A DNA stretch of 64,000 nucleotides from NORP23 sp050302475 (GCA_050302475.1 JBNLBF010000014.1:16235-80234); one strand, 5' to 3'; counted from the first letter of the stretch, positions 34,222-43,338 are shown. The notes: generated by a model not told the origin, from the letters alone. A program made the numbers and translations.

Positions 34222-34998
34222 ATGACTTTTGCCTGGCAACTTGTTTGGCATACGCTGACGCTGCTTTTTAACAATATGGAGGCCGCGATCCGCGCCAGCG
34301 CCATCCTTGGCGTGTTGATGTTAATCAACAGTCTGACGCAAAACTGGCAACCTGACTTTCCGTCAGTCAGCGGGCCAACAATACCGGAAGATTTTGCTAT
34401 CGGCGCCATTCTTGGTGCGCTGGTCTTTGCGATTATCGCGATCATCCTGTTTGTAATCATTTTTGCGATGACGGCCGTTGCCTGGCATCGCTTTGTGCTG
34501 CTCAATGAGCGGCCCGAATCCGTCATTCCGAAATTTCCGGAGGGAACGCTGAAAGCCTACATCTGGCGGTCGGTCCGGTTGGGGATTGTTCTGATCCTAC
34601 TTGCCATACCTTTTGGTTTGATTTTCGGTGTAATCGCGACCTTGCTGACCCTCGTAGGGGGATGGCTTGGCGCACTCATTGGATTGGTGCTGATATCGGC
34701 AACGTTCTCTTTCATCTCCCTTCGCCTAAGTATCGTATTGCCAGCCAAGGCACTGGGGATCGAAATGGGGTTGGGCGAAGCTTGGGAAAAAACCAAACAG
34801 GTTGCGGCACCAATATTCTTCGTTGCGCTGATCATCATGGGTGCCACGCTGGTTGCAACCGCCATAGTTGACCAGTTGCCGGCGGCCATCTCATGGTTGC
34901 CGCTATTCCTAATCGACTGGATTTCCCTGATGTTCGGGATCAGTATCCTCACCACGCTATACGGATACTGCGTTGAGGGACGGGAACTTATGGAGTGA
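34222..34998 (+). CDS. multi-pass membrane protein, YciC-like
   Basis: 258 residues with about six hydrophobic segments, including FAIGAILGALVFAIIAIILF and VALIIMGATLVATAIVDQL. The layout and the soluble segment with WHRFVLLNERPESVIPKFPE resemble the YciC/DUF975-type inner-membrane group of unknown role. ATG 34222 follows GGGGGATAGT. Followed by a GC hairpin without a T-run. Confidence 0.6.
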   Translation: MTFAWQLVWHTLTLLFNNMEAAIRASAILGVLMLINSLTQNWQPDFPSVSGPTIPEDFAIGAILGALVFAIIAIILFVIIFAMTAVAWHRFVLLNERPESVIPKFPEGTLKAYIWRSVRLGIVLILLAIPFGLIFGVIATLLTLVGGWLGALIGLVLISATFSFISLRLSIVLPAKALGIEMGLGEAWEKTKQVAAPIFFVALIIMGATLVATAIVDQLPAAISWLPLFLIDWISLMFGISILTTLYGYCVEGRELME

Positions 34999-35002
34999 TC
35001 AG

Positions 35003-35023
35003 CCGGGGGCAAACCGCCCCCGG
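35003..35023. terminator. GC hairpin between two convergent genes
   Basis: CCGGGGGC (35003-35010) pairs with GCCCCCGG (35016-35023) around AAACC. Neither strand has a good U-run, so it is a weak or Rho-assisted terminator. Confidence 0.55.
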
Positions 35024-35031
35024 TGAGTATA

Positions 35032-35109
35032 TCAGTACATTCCACCTTCACAGGCGGCCAAACCGACCAGTGCCGCGAGAATGGCGATTTTGAATATCTT
35101 ATCACGCAT
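35032..35109 (-). CDS. 25-residue lipoprotein
   Basis: A very short gene. ATG 35109 is preceded by AAAGGGACACATC. The product starts MRDKIFKIAILAALVG and continues LAAC, a lipobox with the lipidated Cys at position 20, leaving only EGGMY after it. The size and shape resemble entericidin-like small lipoproteins. The mature peptide would be a lipid anchor with six residues. Alone on its strand, convergent with the membrane-protein gene. Confidence 0.65.
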   Translation of the reverse strand: MRDKIFKIAILAALVGLAACEGGMY

Positions 35110-35349
35110 GATGTGTCCCTTTCTGTCAGCGTTCAAATGATAGTGCGATCAGCTTAACATATTTTCATGTCTCAGCCTGTCACGATTGGGCGATTGGTCC
35201 GCGAAATCGGCATGTTGCTGCCCAAAATGGTGGCATGTTTTTGATTTTTCGCGAAAATTTCACACGAAAACCTCGACAATTATTTGATCTCTGGGCGCGC
35301 TCGGGTCATAAAGCGGTCTGTTGGTAAAGTGTTGAGGGGTTAAAATTAC

Positions 35350-35961
35350 ATGTTTCATCGTGTTTTTCAGGGAGTCTTGATCGTCGCAATGTTAGGCTTA
35401 TCGGCCTGTGGCGGTCAGTGGACAACAGATTACAATTCACCGATTGACCAATCGATTTCCAGCCAGTGGCGGGTGGTCTCGGTTGACGTTGTCGTGCCTG
35501 AAACGCTGACAGTGTCGAACGATAATTCAATTGCACCTGATGCCGACATTGTCTGGTGGGGTGATCCGGCAGGGGATCGCCGTGCGCAAGTTGCTGCGAT
35601 TGTCGAAGCTGGCGTCGAAGCCGGGGCAAGCCGCCTTAACGGTGGAGCACCGGTACATCTCTTGGTGGTGCTGAGCCAGTTTCATGGCGTAACCCCCCGC
35701 GCGGTCGAAATCGCGCCCTCCGCCGTTCACAACATCCAGTTCACGGTGCGTGTCTTTGACAAACGCACTGGTCAGGAAGTCACCAGCGCGATCGTCATTG
35801 ATGCTGATTTGGAAGCCTATGTGGGTGCGCAGGCAGCTGCCGCGGCGGCGCAGGGCGTGACCGAGAAGCAGCGTATCATCGCGCATATCGCCAATGTGAC
35901 AGCCGGTTGGCTGGGCGTCGGCGAAGATCCCCGCCGCCATTTCGGTGGACTTGGACGCTGA
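35350..35961 (+). CDS. lipoprotein, unknown (DUF6778-like)
   Basis: 203 residues. The lipobox LSAC is at about residue 20 (VAMLGLSACGG), so the protein is membrane-anchored in the periplasm or outer membrane. The mature part has mixed alpha/beta character, with VHNIQFTVRVFDKRTGQEV and a long Ala-rich helix (VGAQAAAAAAQGVTEKQRII). It resembles a conserved Rhodobacterales lipoprotein group of unknown function. Followed by a good terminator. Confidence 0.75.
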   Translation: MFHRVFQGVLIVAMLGLSACGGQWTTDYNSPIDQSISSQWRVVSVDVVVPETLTVSNDNSIAPDADIVWWGDPAGDRRAQVAAIVEAGVEAGASRLNGGAPVHLLVVLSQFHGVTPRAVEIAPSAVHNIQFTVRVFDKRTGQEVTSAIVIDADLEAYVGAQAAAAAAQGVTEKQRIIAHIANVTAGWLGVGEDPRRHFGGLGR

Positions 35962-35968
35962 TTAGGTG

Positions 35969-35996
35969 AACCCACCGGCTGACCCGGTGGGTTTTT
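35969..35996 (+). terminator. terminator after the lipoprotein gene
   Basis: AACCCACCGG pairs with CCGGTGGGTT, followed by TTTTC. Strong intrinsic terminator. Confidence 0.85.
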
Positions 35997-36241
35997 CAAT
36001 TGATGATCAGGTACCGCCCGATCCCATAGACATAAAGCGCAGCAAATAACACGTTGATATATTTCAACTGCGGTTCCGTGCGCAGCCAACCGCAATAGAC
36101 CCAGATCAGGCAGAAGGGCAGGCTGAGGCACATCGCCGCCAATTGCCACCCTTGCACAATAGATACGGTGCTGAGGACCCCAAGGACCACAGCCACCCAC
36201 TTCAACTGCTGCTCAAACCGAGCAAAAGCCATCAGCGACAT
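35996..36241 (-). CDS. small membrane protein, 81 residues
   Basis: Two or three hydrophobic segments (WVAVVLGVLSTVSIVQGW, CLSLPFCLIWVYCGW and NVLFAALYVYGIGRYLI). No signal peptide. Resembles small Rhodobacterales inner-membrane proteins of unknown role. Convergent with the lipoprotein gene and upstream of tRNA-Gly's 3' side. Confidence 0.65.
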   Translation of the reverse strand: MSLMAFARFEQQLKWVAVVLGVLSTVSIVQGWQLAAMCLSLPFCLIWVYCGWLRTEPQLKYINVLFAALYVYGIGRYLIIN

Positions 36242-36345
36242 ATTTTAGAACTTTCCGAAAATCAGCGCCGTGGACCCGGCGATCTGATGGGGGGAGTTTA
36301 GCCGAAATCTCCAAGCCTTACAATTGTATTTGAGATTGAGTGACT

Positions 36346-36421
36346 TGGAGCGGGCGACGGGGTTCGAACCCGCGACAACCAGCTTGGGAAGCTGGTGCTC
36401 TACCAACTGAGCTACACCCGC
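36346..36421 (-). tRNA. tRNA-Gly (anticodon CCC)
   Basis: On the minus strand: GCGGGTGTAGCTCAGTTGG start, anticodon arm CCAGC-TTCCCAA-GCTGG (anticodon CCC), T arm GCGGGTTCGAACCCCG, 3' end GCCCGCTCCA with encoded CCA. 76 bases, all stems pair. Confidence 0.95.
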
Positions 36422-36528
36422 GATAGCCGTCTATCTATGTCGCCCATCCAAACCCGTCAAGCGGAACCGCACACCCACTTCCCGCCGCCTCACGCCAGTG
36501 CTAACCTTTCGCCGAAGGGAGGCCTGTC

Positions 36529-36897
36529 ATGGAGCAATATACCGGCGGCTGCCTGTGTGGCGACATTCGTATCACCGCCAAGGGCCAGCCAAAAAGGGTT
36601 GGCATTTGCCATTGCCTTGACTGCCGCAAGCATCACGGCGCGATTTTCTATGCCGCCGCCATGTATCCGCCCGACGCGGTGACTATCACCGGCGACACGC
36701 GCGAATATAAAGGCCGCCATTTCTGCCCGAAATGCGGGTCCTCCGTCTATGCCGTCAGCGATGGAGAGGTGGAGCTGCATCTCGGCACGCTTGACGCGCC
36801 CAGCCAGTTCACGCCAACTTACGAGCTCTGGACCATTCGCCGCGAGGACTGGCTGCCGCCATTCTCGGGCATGAAAGGGCACGAGCAAGACCGATGA
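36529..36897 (+). CDS. GFA-family (CENP-V/GFA) zinc protein
   Basis: 122 residues with the three cysteine pairs of the GFA fold: GGCLCGDI, ICHCLDCRKHHGA and HFCPKCGSSVY. The family includes a proposed glutathione-formaldehyde enzyme, but most members, including this one, have no proven activity. GGGAGGCCTGTC precedes the ATG. Overlaps the next gene by 4 bases (ATGA). Confidence 0.85.
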   Translation: MEQYTGGCLCGDIRITAKGQPKRVGICHCLDCRKHHGAIFYAAAMYPPDAVTITGDTREYKGRHFCPKCGSSVYAVSDGEVELHLGTLDAPSQFTPTYELWTIRREDWLPPFSGMKGHEQDR

Positions 36898-37517
36898 TGA
36901 TCACCGACCCAGATGATTTTTTCACTAAGGGCTGCGGGCGTTGCGACCGGTTCGCCACACCGGATTGCTCCACCCGGCGTTGGATCGACGGGTTGAATGA
37001 CCTGCGCCGCATTTGCCTCGACATGGGCCTGACGGAAACCGTCAAATGGGCACATCCCGTCTATATGCATGCCGACCGCAACATCGCGATCATGGGCGCC
37101 TTTCGCGAGGATTTCCGTTTCACCTTCATGAATGGCCAGCTGCTGAAAGACCCCGAGGGGATTCTGAAACCTGCCGGGCCGAACTCGGCCGTTAGCAATG
37201 TGCTTTATTTCACAAATACCGCCGATGTTACGAAGTTAGAACCGATCATCCGCGCCTATCTGGCGGAGCTGATGGATTACGCCGAACGTGGTGTCAAACC
37301 ACCGAAAATCGAACGCGAGCTCGACATGCCCGACGAATTGGTGGAGGCGCTGGACGCTGACCCCGAACTTGCCGAAGCGTTCGAGGCCCTGACCCCCGGC
37401 CGCCAGCGCAGCTATGCGATCAACCTCAACAGCGCCAAACAGGCAGAGACGCGACGCAACCGTATCGCCAAGTTTCGCGACAAGATCATTGAGGGTAAAG
37501 GGGCAATGGAACGCTAA
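36894..37517 (+). CDS. YdeI/OmdA-type DUF1801 protein
   Basis: 207 residues. The DUF1801 region (ICLDMGLTETVKWAHPVYMH, then DFRFTFMNGQLLKDPEG) is followed by an OmdA-like C-terminal helix set with the motif LTPGRQRSYAINLNSAKQAETR. In related bacteria YdeI was linked to polymyxin tolerance and a porin; function is otherwise unclear. Cytosolic by sequence. Starts inside the GFA gene, ends in a 4-base stop overlap (CTAA) with the convergent gene. Confidence 0.82.
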   Translation: MMITDPDDFFTKGCGRCDRFATPDCSTRRWIDGLNDLRRICLDMGLTETVKWAHPVYMHADRNIAIMGAFREDFRFTFMNGQLLKDPEGILKPAGPNSAVSNVLYFTNTADVTKLEPIIRAYLAELMDYAERGVKPPKIERELDMPDELVEALDADPELAEAFEALTPGRQRSYAINLNSAKQAETRRNRIAKFRDKIIEGKGAMER

Positions 37518-38068
37518 CCGCGTTGCGCCAGAGACTCACCGGTGGTGATGTCATGTTCCGTCACTACATCCATAATCGTCAGACGCACGCGGTCGTCCAA
37601 GATGTCGTAGCTCCAAGGCGGCTCAACAAACCGAGACCACATTTTCACCCCGTCAATCGACCAAAGCCCGAACCCCAGTTCGGCAGACATGGCAACATAG
37701 TTTCCGTGATACGTCCATCTCCAAAAACCCCATTCGGCGATGTCATCCCACAGTAATTTCCGCGCCTTCAGGTCGTAGCAACTGATCCTCTCGCCGACGC
37801 CAGTGAATAACCGGTCTGTTTCCGGAACAATCAAGTAGCCGGGATCAAAGCCGAAGTCTTTGACCGTTGGGCGGTCATAAAGTATGATGTCGTCCCATGT
37901 ATCAGGGGCGTCAGGGGTACGAATTGACGCAAAGCTTGGGTCGCCGTCAGGGCTGTGCAGATTCCTCTCATCCACGAACTGTGCGTGTTTCTTGTAGGTT
38001 TCATATAGTGGCGGCAAACTTCCTTCAGCCGAGGTGATTGTGTATTTCCCGATCGAAAACCGCTGCAT
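37514..38068 (-). CDS. hypothetical protein, 184 residues
   Basis: No signal or membrane segment, Trp/Tyr-rich (WGFWRWTYHGNYVAM and EPPWSYDIL). Strand-rich pattern with FDPGYLIVPETDRLFTGVG suggests a propeller-like or WD-type half domain. The ribosome site is AGGAGGTCATAA just before ATG 38068, which is strong. Not recognised; single gene. Confidence 0.6.
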   Translation of the reverse strand: MQRFSIGKYTITSAEGSLPPLYETYKKHAQFVDERNLHSPDGDPSFASIRTPDAPDTWDDIILYDRPTVKDFGFDPGYLIVPETDRLFTGVGERISCYDLKARKLLWDDIAEWGFWRWTYHGNYVAMSAELGFGLWSIDGVKMWSRFVEPPWSYDILDDRVRLTIMDVVTEHDITTGESLAQRG

Positions 38069-38165
38069 TTATGACCTCCTGTCTAGAGGTAATCCTATGC
38101 TTACCACGCGGAACATCAAGCCGTAACACTTGCCCTCCGCGCCCCCTCCGCTTACAGATTTGCGC

Positions 38166-38981
38166 ATGAAACTGTTATTTCTTGGTGACGTCGTGGGCCG
38201 CGCGGGCCGGAAGGCCGTGGCGGAGCAATTGCCCACCATTCGCCGCGACTGGAAGCTCGACTTCGTAGTGGTGAATGGTGAGAACGCGACCGGCGGCATG
38301 GGCCTGTCTGGCACTCATGCCGAAATCATCCTCAACGCCGGGGCGGATTGTATCACGCTTGGCGATCATGCCTTCGATCAGAAGGACATGCTGCAATATA
38401 TCGAAAAGGAACCGCGCATCTTGCGCCCTCTGAACTACGGCACAACGGCACCGGGGGCGGGTGCGCGGATGTTCACGACCGAAAGGGGCAAGAAAGTCTA
38501 CGTCACGCAAGCGCTGGGTCAGGTGTTCATGAAACGTGCCTTTGCGGATCCGTTCTCCGCTTTTGATGATAGCCTTAAGAAAGCCACCCTGGGCGGGTTG
38601 GCGGATGCAGTGATTGTCGATTTCCATGCTGAAGCCACGTCCGAAAAAATGGCTATGGGGCATTATCTGGATGGGCGGGCATCTGTGGTGGTGGGGACGC
38701 ATACGCATGTGCCGACCTCCGATACAATGATCCTGCCAAAGGGCACGGCCTACCAGACGGATGCCGGAATGTGCGGCGATTATCATTCGGTGATTGGCAT
38801 GGATAAGGCCGAACCGCTGCACCGGTTCCTGACCGGTATGACCAAAGGCCGGTTTGAACCCGCACTAGAGGAGGCAACCCTGTCCGGCGTTTATGTCGAA
38901 ACCGACCCCAAAGGCCGCGCCACGCAAGTCCTGCCGGTCCGCATCGGCGGTAGACTGCGTCAGCAAGGGCCCGGGATGTGA
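38166..38981 (+). CDS. YmdB-type metallophosphoesterase
   Basis: 271 residues, full YmdB (TIGR00282) length. MKLLFLGDVVGRAGRKAV, VVNGENATGGMGL, GDHAFDQK, VDFHAEATSEKMAMG and GTHTHVPTSD supply the two-metal site. In Bacillus the homologue is a cyclic-nucleotide phosphodiesterase needed for motility-biofilm choice. Start ATG 38166 rather than the upstream frame, because the family begins at MKLLFLGD. Overlaps the next gene by 4 bases. Confidence 0.88.
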   Translation: MKLLFLGDVVGRAGRKAVAEQLPTIRRDWKLDFVVVNGENATGGMGLSGTHAEIILNAGADCITLGDHAFDQKDMLQYIEKEPRILRPLNYGTTAPGAGARMFTTERGKKVYVTQALGQVFMKRAFADPFSAFDDSLKKATLGGLADAVIVDFHAEATSEKMAMGHYLDGRASVVVGTHTHVPTSDTMILPKGTAYQTDAGMCGDYHSVIGMDKAEPLHRFLTGMTKGRFEPALEEATLSGVYVETDPKGRATQVLPVRIGGRLRQQGPGM

Positions 38982-39874
38982 AACCTACAGCGCTGCATTA
39001 TCTGGCATTGGTAATGATGGGGGCGATCTGGGGGATCACACCTACCTTCGGGAAAATCATTATGGCAGCGGGGCAAAGACCCTTTGGTATCCTTGTCTGG
39101 ACGTTGGTTATCGCCACGGTGTTGTCCGGTCTGGTCACCTTCGCGCGTGGTAAACGCCTGCCACTGACAAAGGCGGCATTTGGACTGTATCTAGGCATCA
39201 CACTATTGGGCGAAGTCATTCCCCACTGGATGACCTACACCGCTGTTGGCGAGCTTCCCGCCGGGATCGTGGCGATAGGTCTGACCCTTGTGCCTATGTT
39301 CGCCATGCCGATTGCACTGGCGTTTGGGTTCGAACGTTTCAACCCTATGCGATTTCTGGGCATCGTGATCGGCGCGGTGGCAATCCTGATGATTGTCGGC
39401 CCCGACACCAGCTTGCCGGACCCCAGTAAAGCAGGATTTGTGATCCTCGTCCTAATTGCCGCCATTTGTTACGGCGGCGAAGGCAATTTCCTGACCTGGT
39501 ATGGAAATCAGGGTCTCGATTCGATGCAAATGCTCTTCGGCGCGTCGCTGCTGGGGCTCTGTATCGCCATTCCGAATGCGCTGATATCGGGGCAGATGAT
39601 CTCGCCGTTCCAGCCTTGGGGGCTCGAACTGTATATCATCGTGTTTTCCGCGATCATCAGCTGGGGCACCTATGTCAGCTATATCTGGCTGATCGGGCAG
39701 GCGGGGCCGGTTTTTGCCTCCCAAGTGGCTTATCTGGTCACGGGGTTCGGGGTCGTCTGGTCAATGCTGATCCTTGCGGAAAGATATTCCTTATGGGTCT
39801 GGATGGCTTTTGTGTTGATGATGGTTGGGATATCATTGGTGCAACCGCGCGAATCCAAGCGCACCCCTGCTTAG
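38978..39874 (+). CDS. DMT-superfamily (EamA) transporter
   Basis: 298 residues with ten hydrophobic segments in two EamA repeats (first GAIWGITPTFGKIIMAAG, second beginning near residue 150, AAICYGGEGNFLTWYG). Exports or imports small metabolites across the inner membrane; substrate unknown. Start overlaps the ymdB-type gene (ATGTGA). The stop lies inside the ribosome site of the next gene. Confidence 0.85.
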   Translation: MKPTALHYLALVMMGAIWGITPTFGKIIMAAGQRPFGILVWTLVIATVLSGLVTFARGKRLPLTKAAFGLYLGITLLGEVIPHWMTYTAVGELPAGIVAIGLTLVPMFAMPIALAFGFERFNPMRFLGIVIGAVAILMIVGPDTSLPDPSKAGFVILVLIAAICYGGEGNFLTWYGNQGLDSMQMLFGASLLGLCIAIPNALISGQMISPFQPWGLELYIIVFSAIISWGTYVSYIWLIGQAGPVFASQVAYLVTGFGVVWSMLILAERYSLWVWMAFVLMMVGISLVQPRESKRTPA

Positions 39875-39883
39875 GAGGTCATC

Positions 39884-41662
39884 CTGACCGAGTTTTTGAC
39901 GACCGGAAACACCCCTGCGATCATCTCGCTATTGGTTCTGGCCATCATGTTCGTCCTGTTCGTGCGCGAAACTTACCCTGTTGAGGTGGTTGCAATCGGC
40001 GGTGTAGCTGTTTTGCTGATCCTTGGGGTCCTGCCGCTAAACGAAATGCAGGCGGTGTTTTCCAACCCTGCGCCATGGACAATCGCTGCGATGTTCGTGA
40101 TTTCCGGCGGGCTGGTGCGCACCGGCGCGCTGAACGCGGTGACGGGGGTTGTGTCGCGCAATGCCAAGGCGCGGCCCCGGACCGTGATCCTTGGGCTGGC
40201 GGTGTTTACGATCTTTGCTTCGGCCTTCATGAACAATACGCCTGTCGTGGTCTTGATGATTCCGATTGCCGTGCAGTTGGGTAAAACCACTGACATTGCT
40301 TCGTCCAAACTGCTGATCCCGCTGTCCTACACTGCGATCCTCGGAGGGATGCTGACGCTGATCGGGACGTCTACCAACCTGTTGGTGGACGGGGTGGCAA
40401 CTGCAAACGGGCTGAAACCGTTTACCCTGTTCGAGGTCACGCCGCTGGCGATCATCCTTGTGATTTACGGTTTCGCCTACCTCTATTTCATCTCGCCGCG
40501 TCTGCTGCCGGAGCGCCATTCGATGGCGGATTTGTTGGGTGGCAAGAAACAGATGAAATTTTTTACCGAGGTGGCTGTCCCCGATGACTCCCGTCTGATC
40601 GGGGAAATCGTCGGCGAGGTCGATATCTTCAAACGCGAAGGCATGCGCCTGATCGACGTGCTGAGAGGTGATGAATCGCTGCGTCGGCAATTCCCGAATG
40701 TAACCCTGAAAGCGGGTGACCGCGTGGTTCTACGTACCGGTGTAGATGAATTGCTGGGACTGAAGGAAAGCCGTTCCGTCGATATGGTTGACAGGCTGTC
40801 GCAGCGCTCGACAACGACGGTGGAGGCGCTGATCTCGCCGGGCTGCCGGTTGGTTGGGCGGTCGCTTGGTACGCTGCGGCTGCGGCGGCGCTACGGGGTA
40901 TATCCGCTGGCGGTACATCGGCGGAACCAGAATATCGGTCAACAGCTCGATCACTTTGTGATCCGGGTCGGGGATACATTGCTGCTGGAAGGCGCTCCCG
41001 AAGATATCCAGCGTCTGGCGCGCGAAGAGGGCCTCGTAAATATCGCGGAACCGCAGGAACGCCCTTACCGTCGCCGTCACGCCCCCGTGGTGCTGGCGGT
41101 GCTAATGGGGGTCGTGCTGCTGGCGGCATGGGGTGTTGCCCCGATCTTTGCGCTGGCGGTTGTTGGTGTGGCGGTTGTGCTTTTGTCAAAGTCTATCGAT
41201 GCCGACGAGGCCTTTAGTTTCATTGACGGCCATCTGCTGGTGCTGATCTTTGCCATGCTGGCGATAGGGGCGGCGCTGGAACATTCCGGCGCGGTGGCGT
41301 TGGTCGCGAACGCGGTTTCGCCCTACCTGATGGGGCTGCCCGCGCCACTGCTGATCTGGGCAATCTACCTGTTGACCTCGATTATGACCGAACTCGTGTC
41401 CAACAACGCGGTCGCGGTGGTAGTGACCCCCATTGCCATTGGCCTGGCAACGGCGCTGGGCGTTGATCCGCGCCCGTTGGTGGTTGCGGTTATGGTGGCG
41501 GCGTCGGCCAGTTTTGCCACGCCGATCGGGTATCAGACCAACACGCTGGTTTACGGTCCGGGCGGGTATAAATTCACCGACTTCATGAAGGTCGGGATCC
41601 CGCTGAACCTGACTGTCGGGATGCTGGCGAGCTTTCTGATCCCATTCTTCTGGCCGCTGTGA
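39884..41662 (+). CDS. SLC13/DASS-type transporter with TrkA-C domains
   Basis: About 590 residues. Membrane halves (about 10-195 and 395-590) flank two TrkA-C domains (VPDDSRLIGEIVGEVDIFKR and GCRLVGRSLGTLRLRRRYG). Signature-like PVVVLMIPIAVQL and ELVSNNAVAVVVTPIAI fit sodium-coupled sulfate/dicarboxylate carriers. No ATG is near the start. AGGAGG (39873-39878) lies 5 bases before an in-frame CTG (39884), while the nearest TTG (39896) is about 17 bases away; the start is therefore unsure, possibly CTG. Coupled to the EamA gene. Confidence 0.85.
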   Translation: MTEFLTTGNTPAIISLLVLAIMFVLFVRETYPVEVVAIGGVAVLLILGVLPLNEMQAVFSNPAPWTIAAMFVISGGLVRTGALNAVTGVVSRNAKARPRTVILGLAVFTIFASAFMNNTPVVVLMIPIAVQLGKTTDIASSKLLIPLSYTAILGGMLTLIGTSTNLLVDGVATANGLKPFTLFEVTPLAIILVIYGFAYLYFISPRLLPERHSMADLLGGKKQMKFFTEVAVPDDSRLIGEIVGEVDIFKREGMRLIDVLRGDESLRRQFPNVTLKAGDRVVLRTGVDELLGLKESRSVDMVDRLSQRSTTTVEALISPGCRLVGRSLGTLRLRRRYGVYPLAVHRRNQNIGQQLDHFVIRVGDTLLLEGAPEDIQRLAREEGLVNIAEPQERPYRRRHAPVVLAVLMGVVLLAAWGVAPIFALAVVGVAVVLLSKSIDADEAFSFIDGHLLVLIFAMLAIGAALEHSGAVALVANAVSPYLMGLPAPLLIWAIYLLTSIMTELVSNNAVAVVVTPIAIGLATALGVDPRPLVVAVMVAASASFATPIGYQTNTLVYGPGGYKFTDFMKVGIPLNLTVGMLASFLIPFFWPL

Positions 41663-41727
41663 CTTGAACCCCGACCCACGCCTGACATATACAGGCGCAG
41701 ATTTCAGATATTCCGGCGGAGGAACTC

Positions 41728-42468
41728 ATGGCTGGCCATTCCAAATGGGCAAATATTCAACATCGCAAAGGGCGCCAGGATGCCGCGCGCTCCAAGCTGT
41801 TTTCCAAACTGGCGAAAGAAATCACTGTCGCCGCGAAAATGGGCGACCCTGACCCCGAGAAGAACCCCCGCCTGCGTTTGGCTGTGAAGGAAGCGAAATC
41901 GCAATCCGTCCCCAAAGACGTGATCGAACGCGCGATTAAGAAATCGCAGGGCGGGGACGCGGAAAATTATGACGAAATCCGGTATGAGGGGTACGGCCCT
42001 GCCGGTGTCGCCGTCATCGTCGAGGCGATGACGGATAACCGCAATCGGACGGCGTCGAACGTACGCTCGATCTTTTCGAAATCCGGGGGAAACCTTGCGG
42101 AAACCGGGGCGGTCTCGTTCATGTTCGAGCGCAAAGGTCTGGTGACCTATCCGGCCGATGTGGGGGATGCGGATACGGTCATGATGGCGGCGATTGAAGC
42201 GGGTGCAGAGGATGTCGAAAGTTCGGAAGACGGACACGAAATCTATTGTGCGGATACGGACCTAAACGAAGTGTCAAACGCATTGGAGGCGGAGCTTGGG
42301 GAATCTGAAAGTTCCAAGCTGATCTGGAAGCCGAACACGACGACGGAACTGGATTTGGACGGGGCGGAAAAGCTGATGCGTCTGATCGAGGCATTGGAAG
42401 ATGACGATGATGTACAAAACGTGACCGCGAATTTCGACATTTCCGACGAGATTATGGCGCAATTATAA
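41728..42468 (+). CDS. YebC/PmpR-family DNA-binding or ribosome-associated protein
   Basis: 246 residues, typical TACO1/YebC length. MAGHSKWANIQHRKGRQDAA at the N-terminus and GYGPAGVAVIVEAMTDNRNRT are diagnostic. The family has been described as transcription regulators and, for TACO1/YebC2, as helpers of translation through proline runs. GGCGGAGGAACTC precedes ATG 41728. Ends at a shared terminator. Confidence 0.95.
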   Translation: MAGHSKWANIQHRKGRQDAARSKLFSKLAKEITVAAKMGDPDPEKNPRLRLAVKEAKSQSVPKDVIERAIKKSQGGDAENYDEIRYEGYGPAGVAVIVEAMTDNRNRTASNVRSIFSKSGGNLAETGAVSFMFERKGLVTYPADVGDADTVMMAAIEAGAEDVESSEDGHEIYCADTDLNEVSNALEAELGESESSKLIWKPNTTTELDLDGAEKLMRLIEALEDDDDVQNVTANFDISDEIMAQL

Positions 42469-42503
42469 GGAAAGCAGACCAAAGCCGGTTAGCGTCATTT
42501 CAC

Positions 42504-42534
42504 AAAAAAACCAGCCCCGAAAGGCTGGTTTTAT
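42504..42534. terminator. bidirectional terminator after yebC and a barrel gene
   Basis: AACCAGCC (42509-42516) pairs with GGCTGGTT (42523-42530). A7 upstream and TTATT downstream give U-runs on both strands. Confidence 0.85.
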
Positions 42535-42553
42535 TACGTTGATAGGGGCGGTA

Positions 42554-43117
42554 TCAGAAGTGATACGCTGCGCCCAACCGAATGGCCTGCGAGGAAATGC
42601 TGAAGCCCGGGAAGAGGTTGGAGTTGTCACCATAATCCGTGTAGATATATTCACCACGTACACTCAATGCACTTGATATAAAGTACTCGAGTCCTGCGCC
42701 CACCGCGTATCCGGTCAGCTGTTCATCTGCTCCAGTTGTGCCCATGATACCGTAAGTTCCTGATTGAACCCCGAGCACACCGTATACCATTGCGTCACCC
42801 ATGGTGTAACCAACGCGTCCGCGCAGACCGTAAGCAGACTTGACACCATATGGCCAAATTGCCGAGTTAGCGTAATTAGCAGCGTCATACTCTGCCTCGA
42901 TACCGTAGACGATGTTTGAGCTGGTCGCAAAATTGTATCCGGCAAAAACGCCAAACGAAATATCGGAATTCTCATACACAAATGGATTTGTGTCGGTTGA
43001 ATTGGTGCCCGTTAGCGCAAATCCGCCCGCGTAGAATCCGCTCCAATTCTGTGCACTGGCTGTCCCGGCCATCAATGCCAGCGCTGAGGTTGCGCCGATT
43101 AACAGTTTCTTGATCAT
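42554..43117 (-). CDS. small outer-membrane beta-barrel (Omp25/opacity type)
   Basis: 187 residues. The signal peptide ends GTASAQ, then NWSGFYAGGFALTG, the usual opening of 8-strand porin-family proteins. The sequence ends AIRLGAAYHF with terminal Phe. GDAMVYGVLGVQSGTYGI and LSVRGEYIYTDYGD are typical strands. ATG 43117 follows GAAGGGGATCGAC; the longer in-frame start is rejected. Role likely structural or adhesive. Confidence 0.85.
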   Translation of the reverse strand: MIKKLLIGATSALALMAGTASAQNWSGFYAGGFALTGTNSTDTNPFVYENSDISFGVFAGYNFATSSNIVYGIEAEYDAANYANSAIWPYGVKSAYGLRGRVGYTMGDAMVYGVLGVQSGTYGIMGTTGADEQLTGYAVGAGLEYFISSALSVRGEYIYTDYGDNSNLFPGFSISSQAIRLGAAYHF

Positions 43118-43312
43118 GTCGATCCCCTTCAAGATTTTAGCGTGTTTATTCTGGCTGCAATCGTTGCATTTGCCCCCGATGCATGCATGCAACTTAATCT
43201 TTTCTCGCAGAAAAATACATTCTTTGTCATTGCTGAGCGGGTATTTTTTGCGAAACGCCAAGGATAAGTTGCCCTTGGGTAACATATCGCGGCGCTTATG
43301 TGGGAAATGGAC

Positions 43313-43338
43313 GGAAAGGCGCAGGACCGCGCCTTTCC
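43313..43338 (-). terminator. hairpin downstream of the 43.4 kb lipoprotein gene
   Basis: GGAAAGGCGC (43313-43322) pairs perfectly with GCGCCTTTCC (43329-43338), 6-base loop, 13 bases past the stop. There is no clear U-run, so weak or Rho-assisted. Confidence 0.6.

Noticed and set aside
43180..43196. ATGCATGCATGC repeat as a regulatory palindrome
   Set aside because: Short simple repeat far from a clear promoter; no partner sites.
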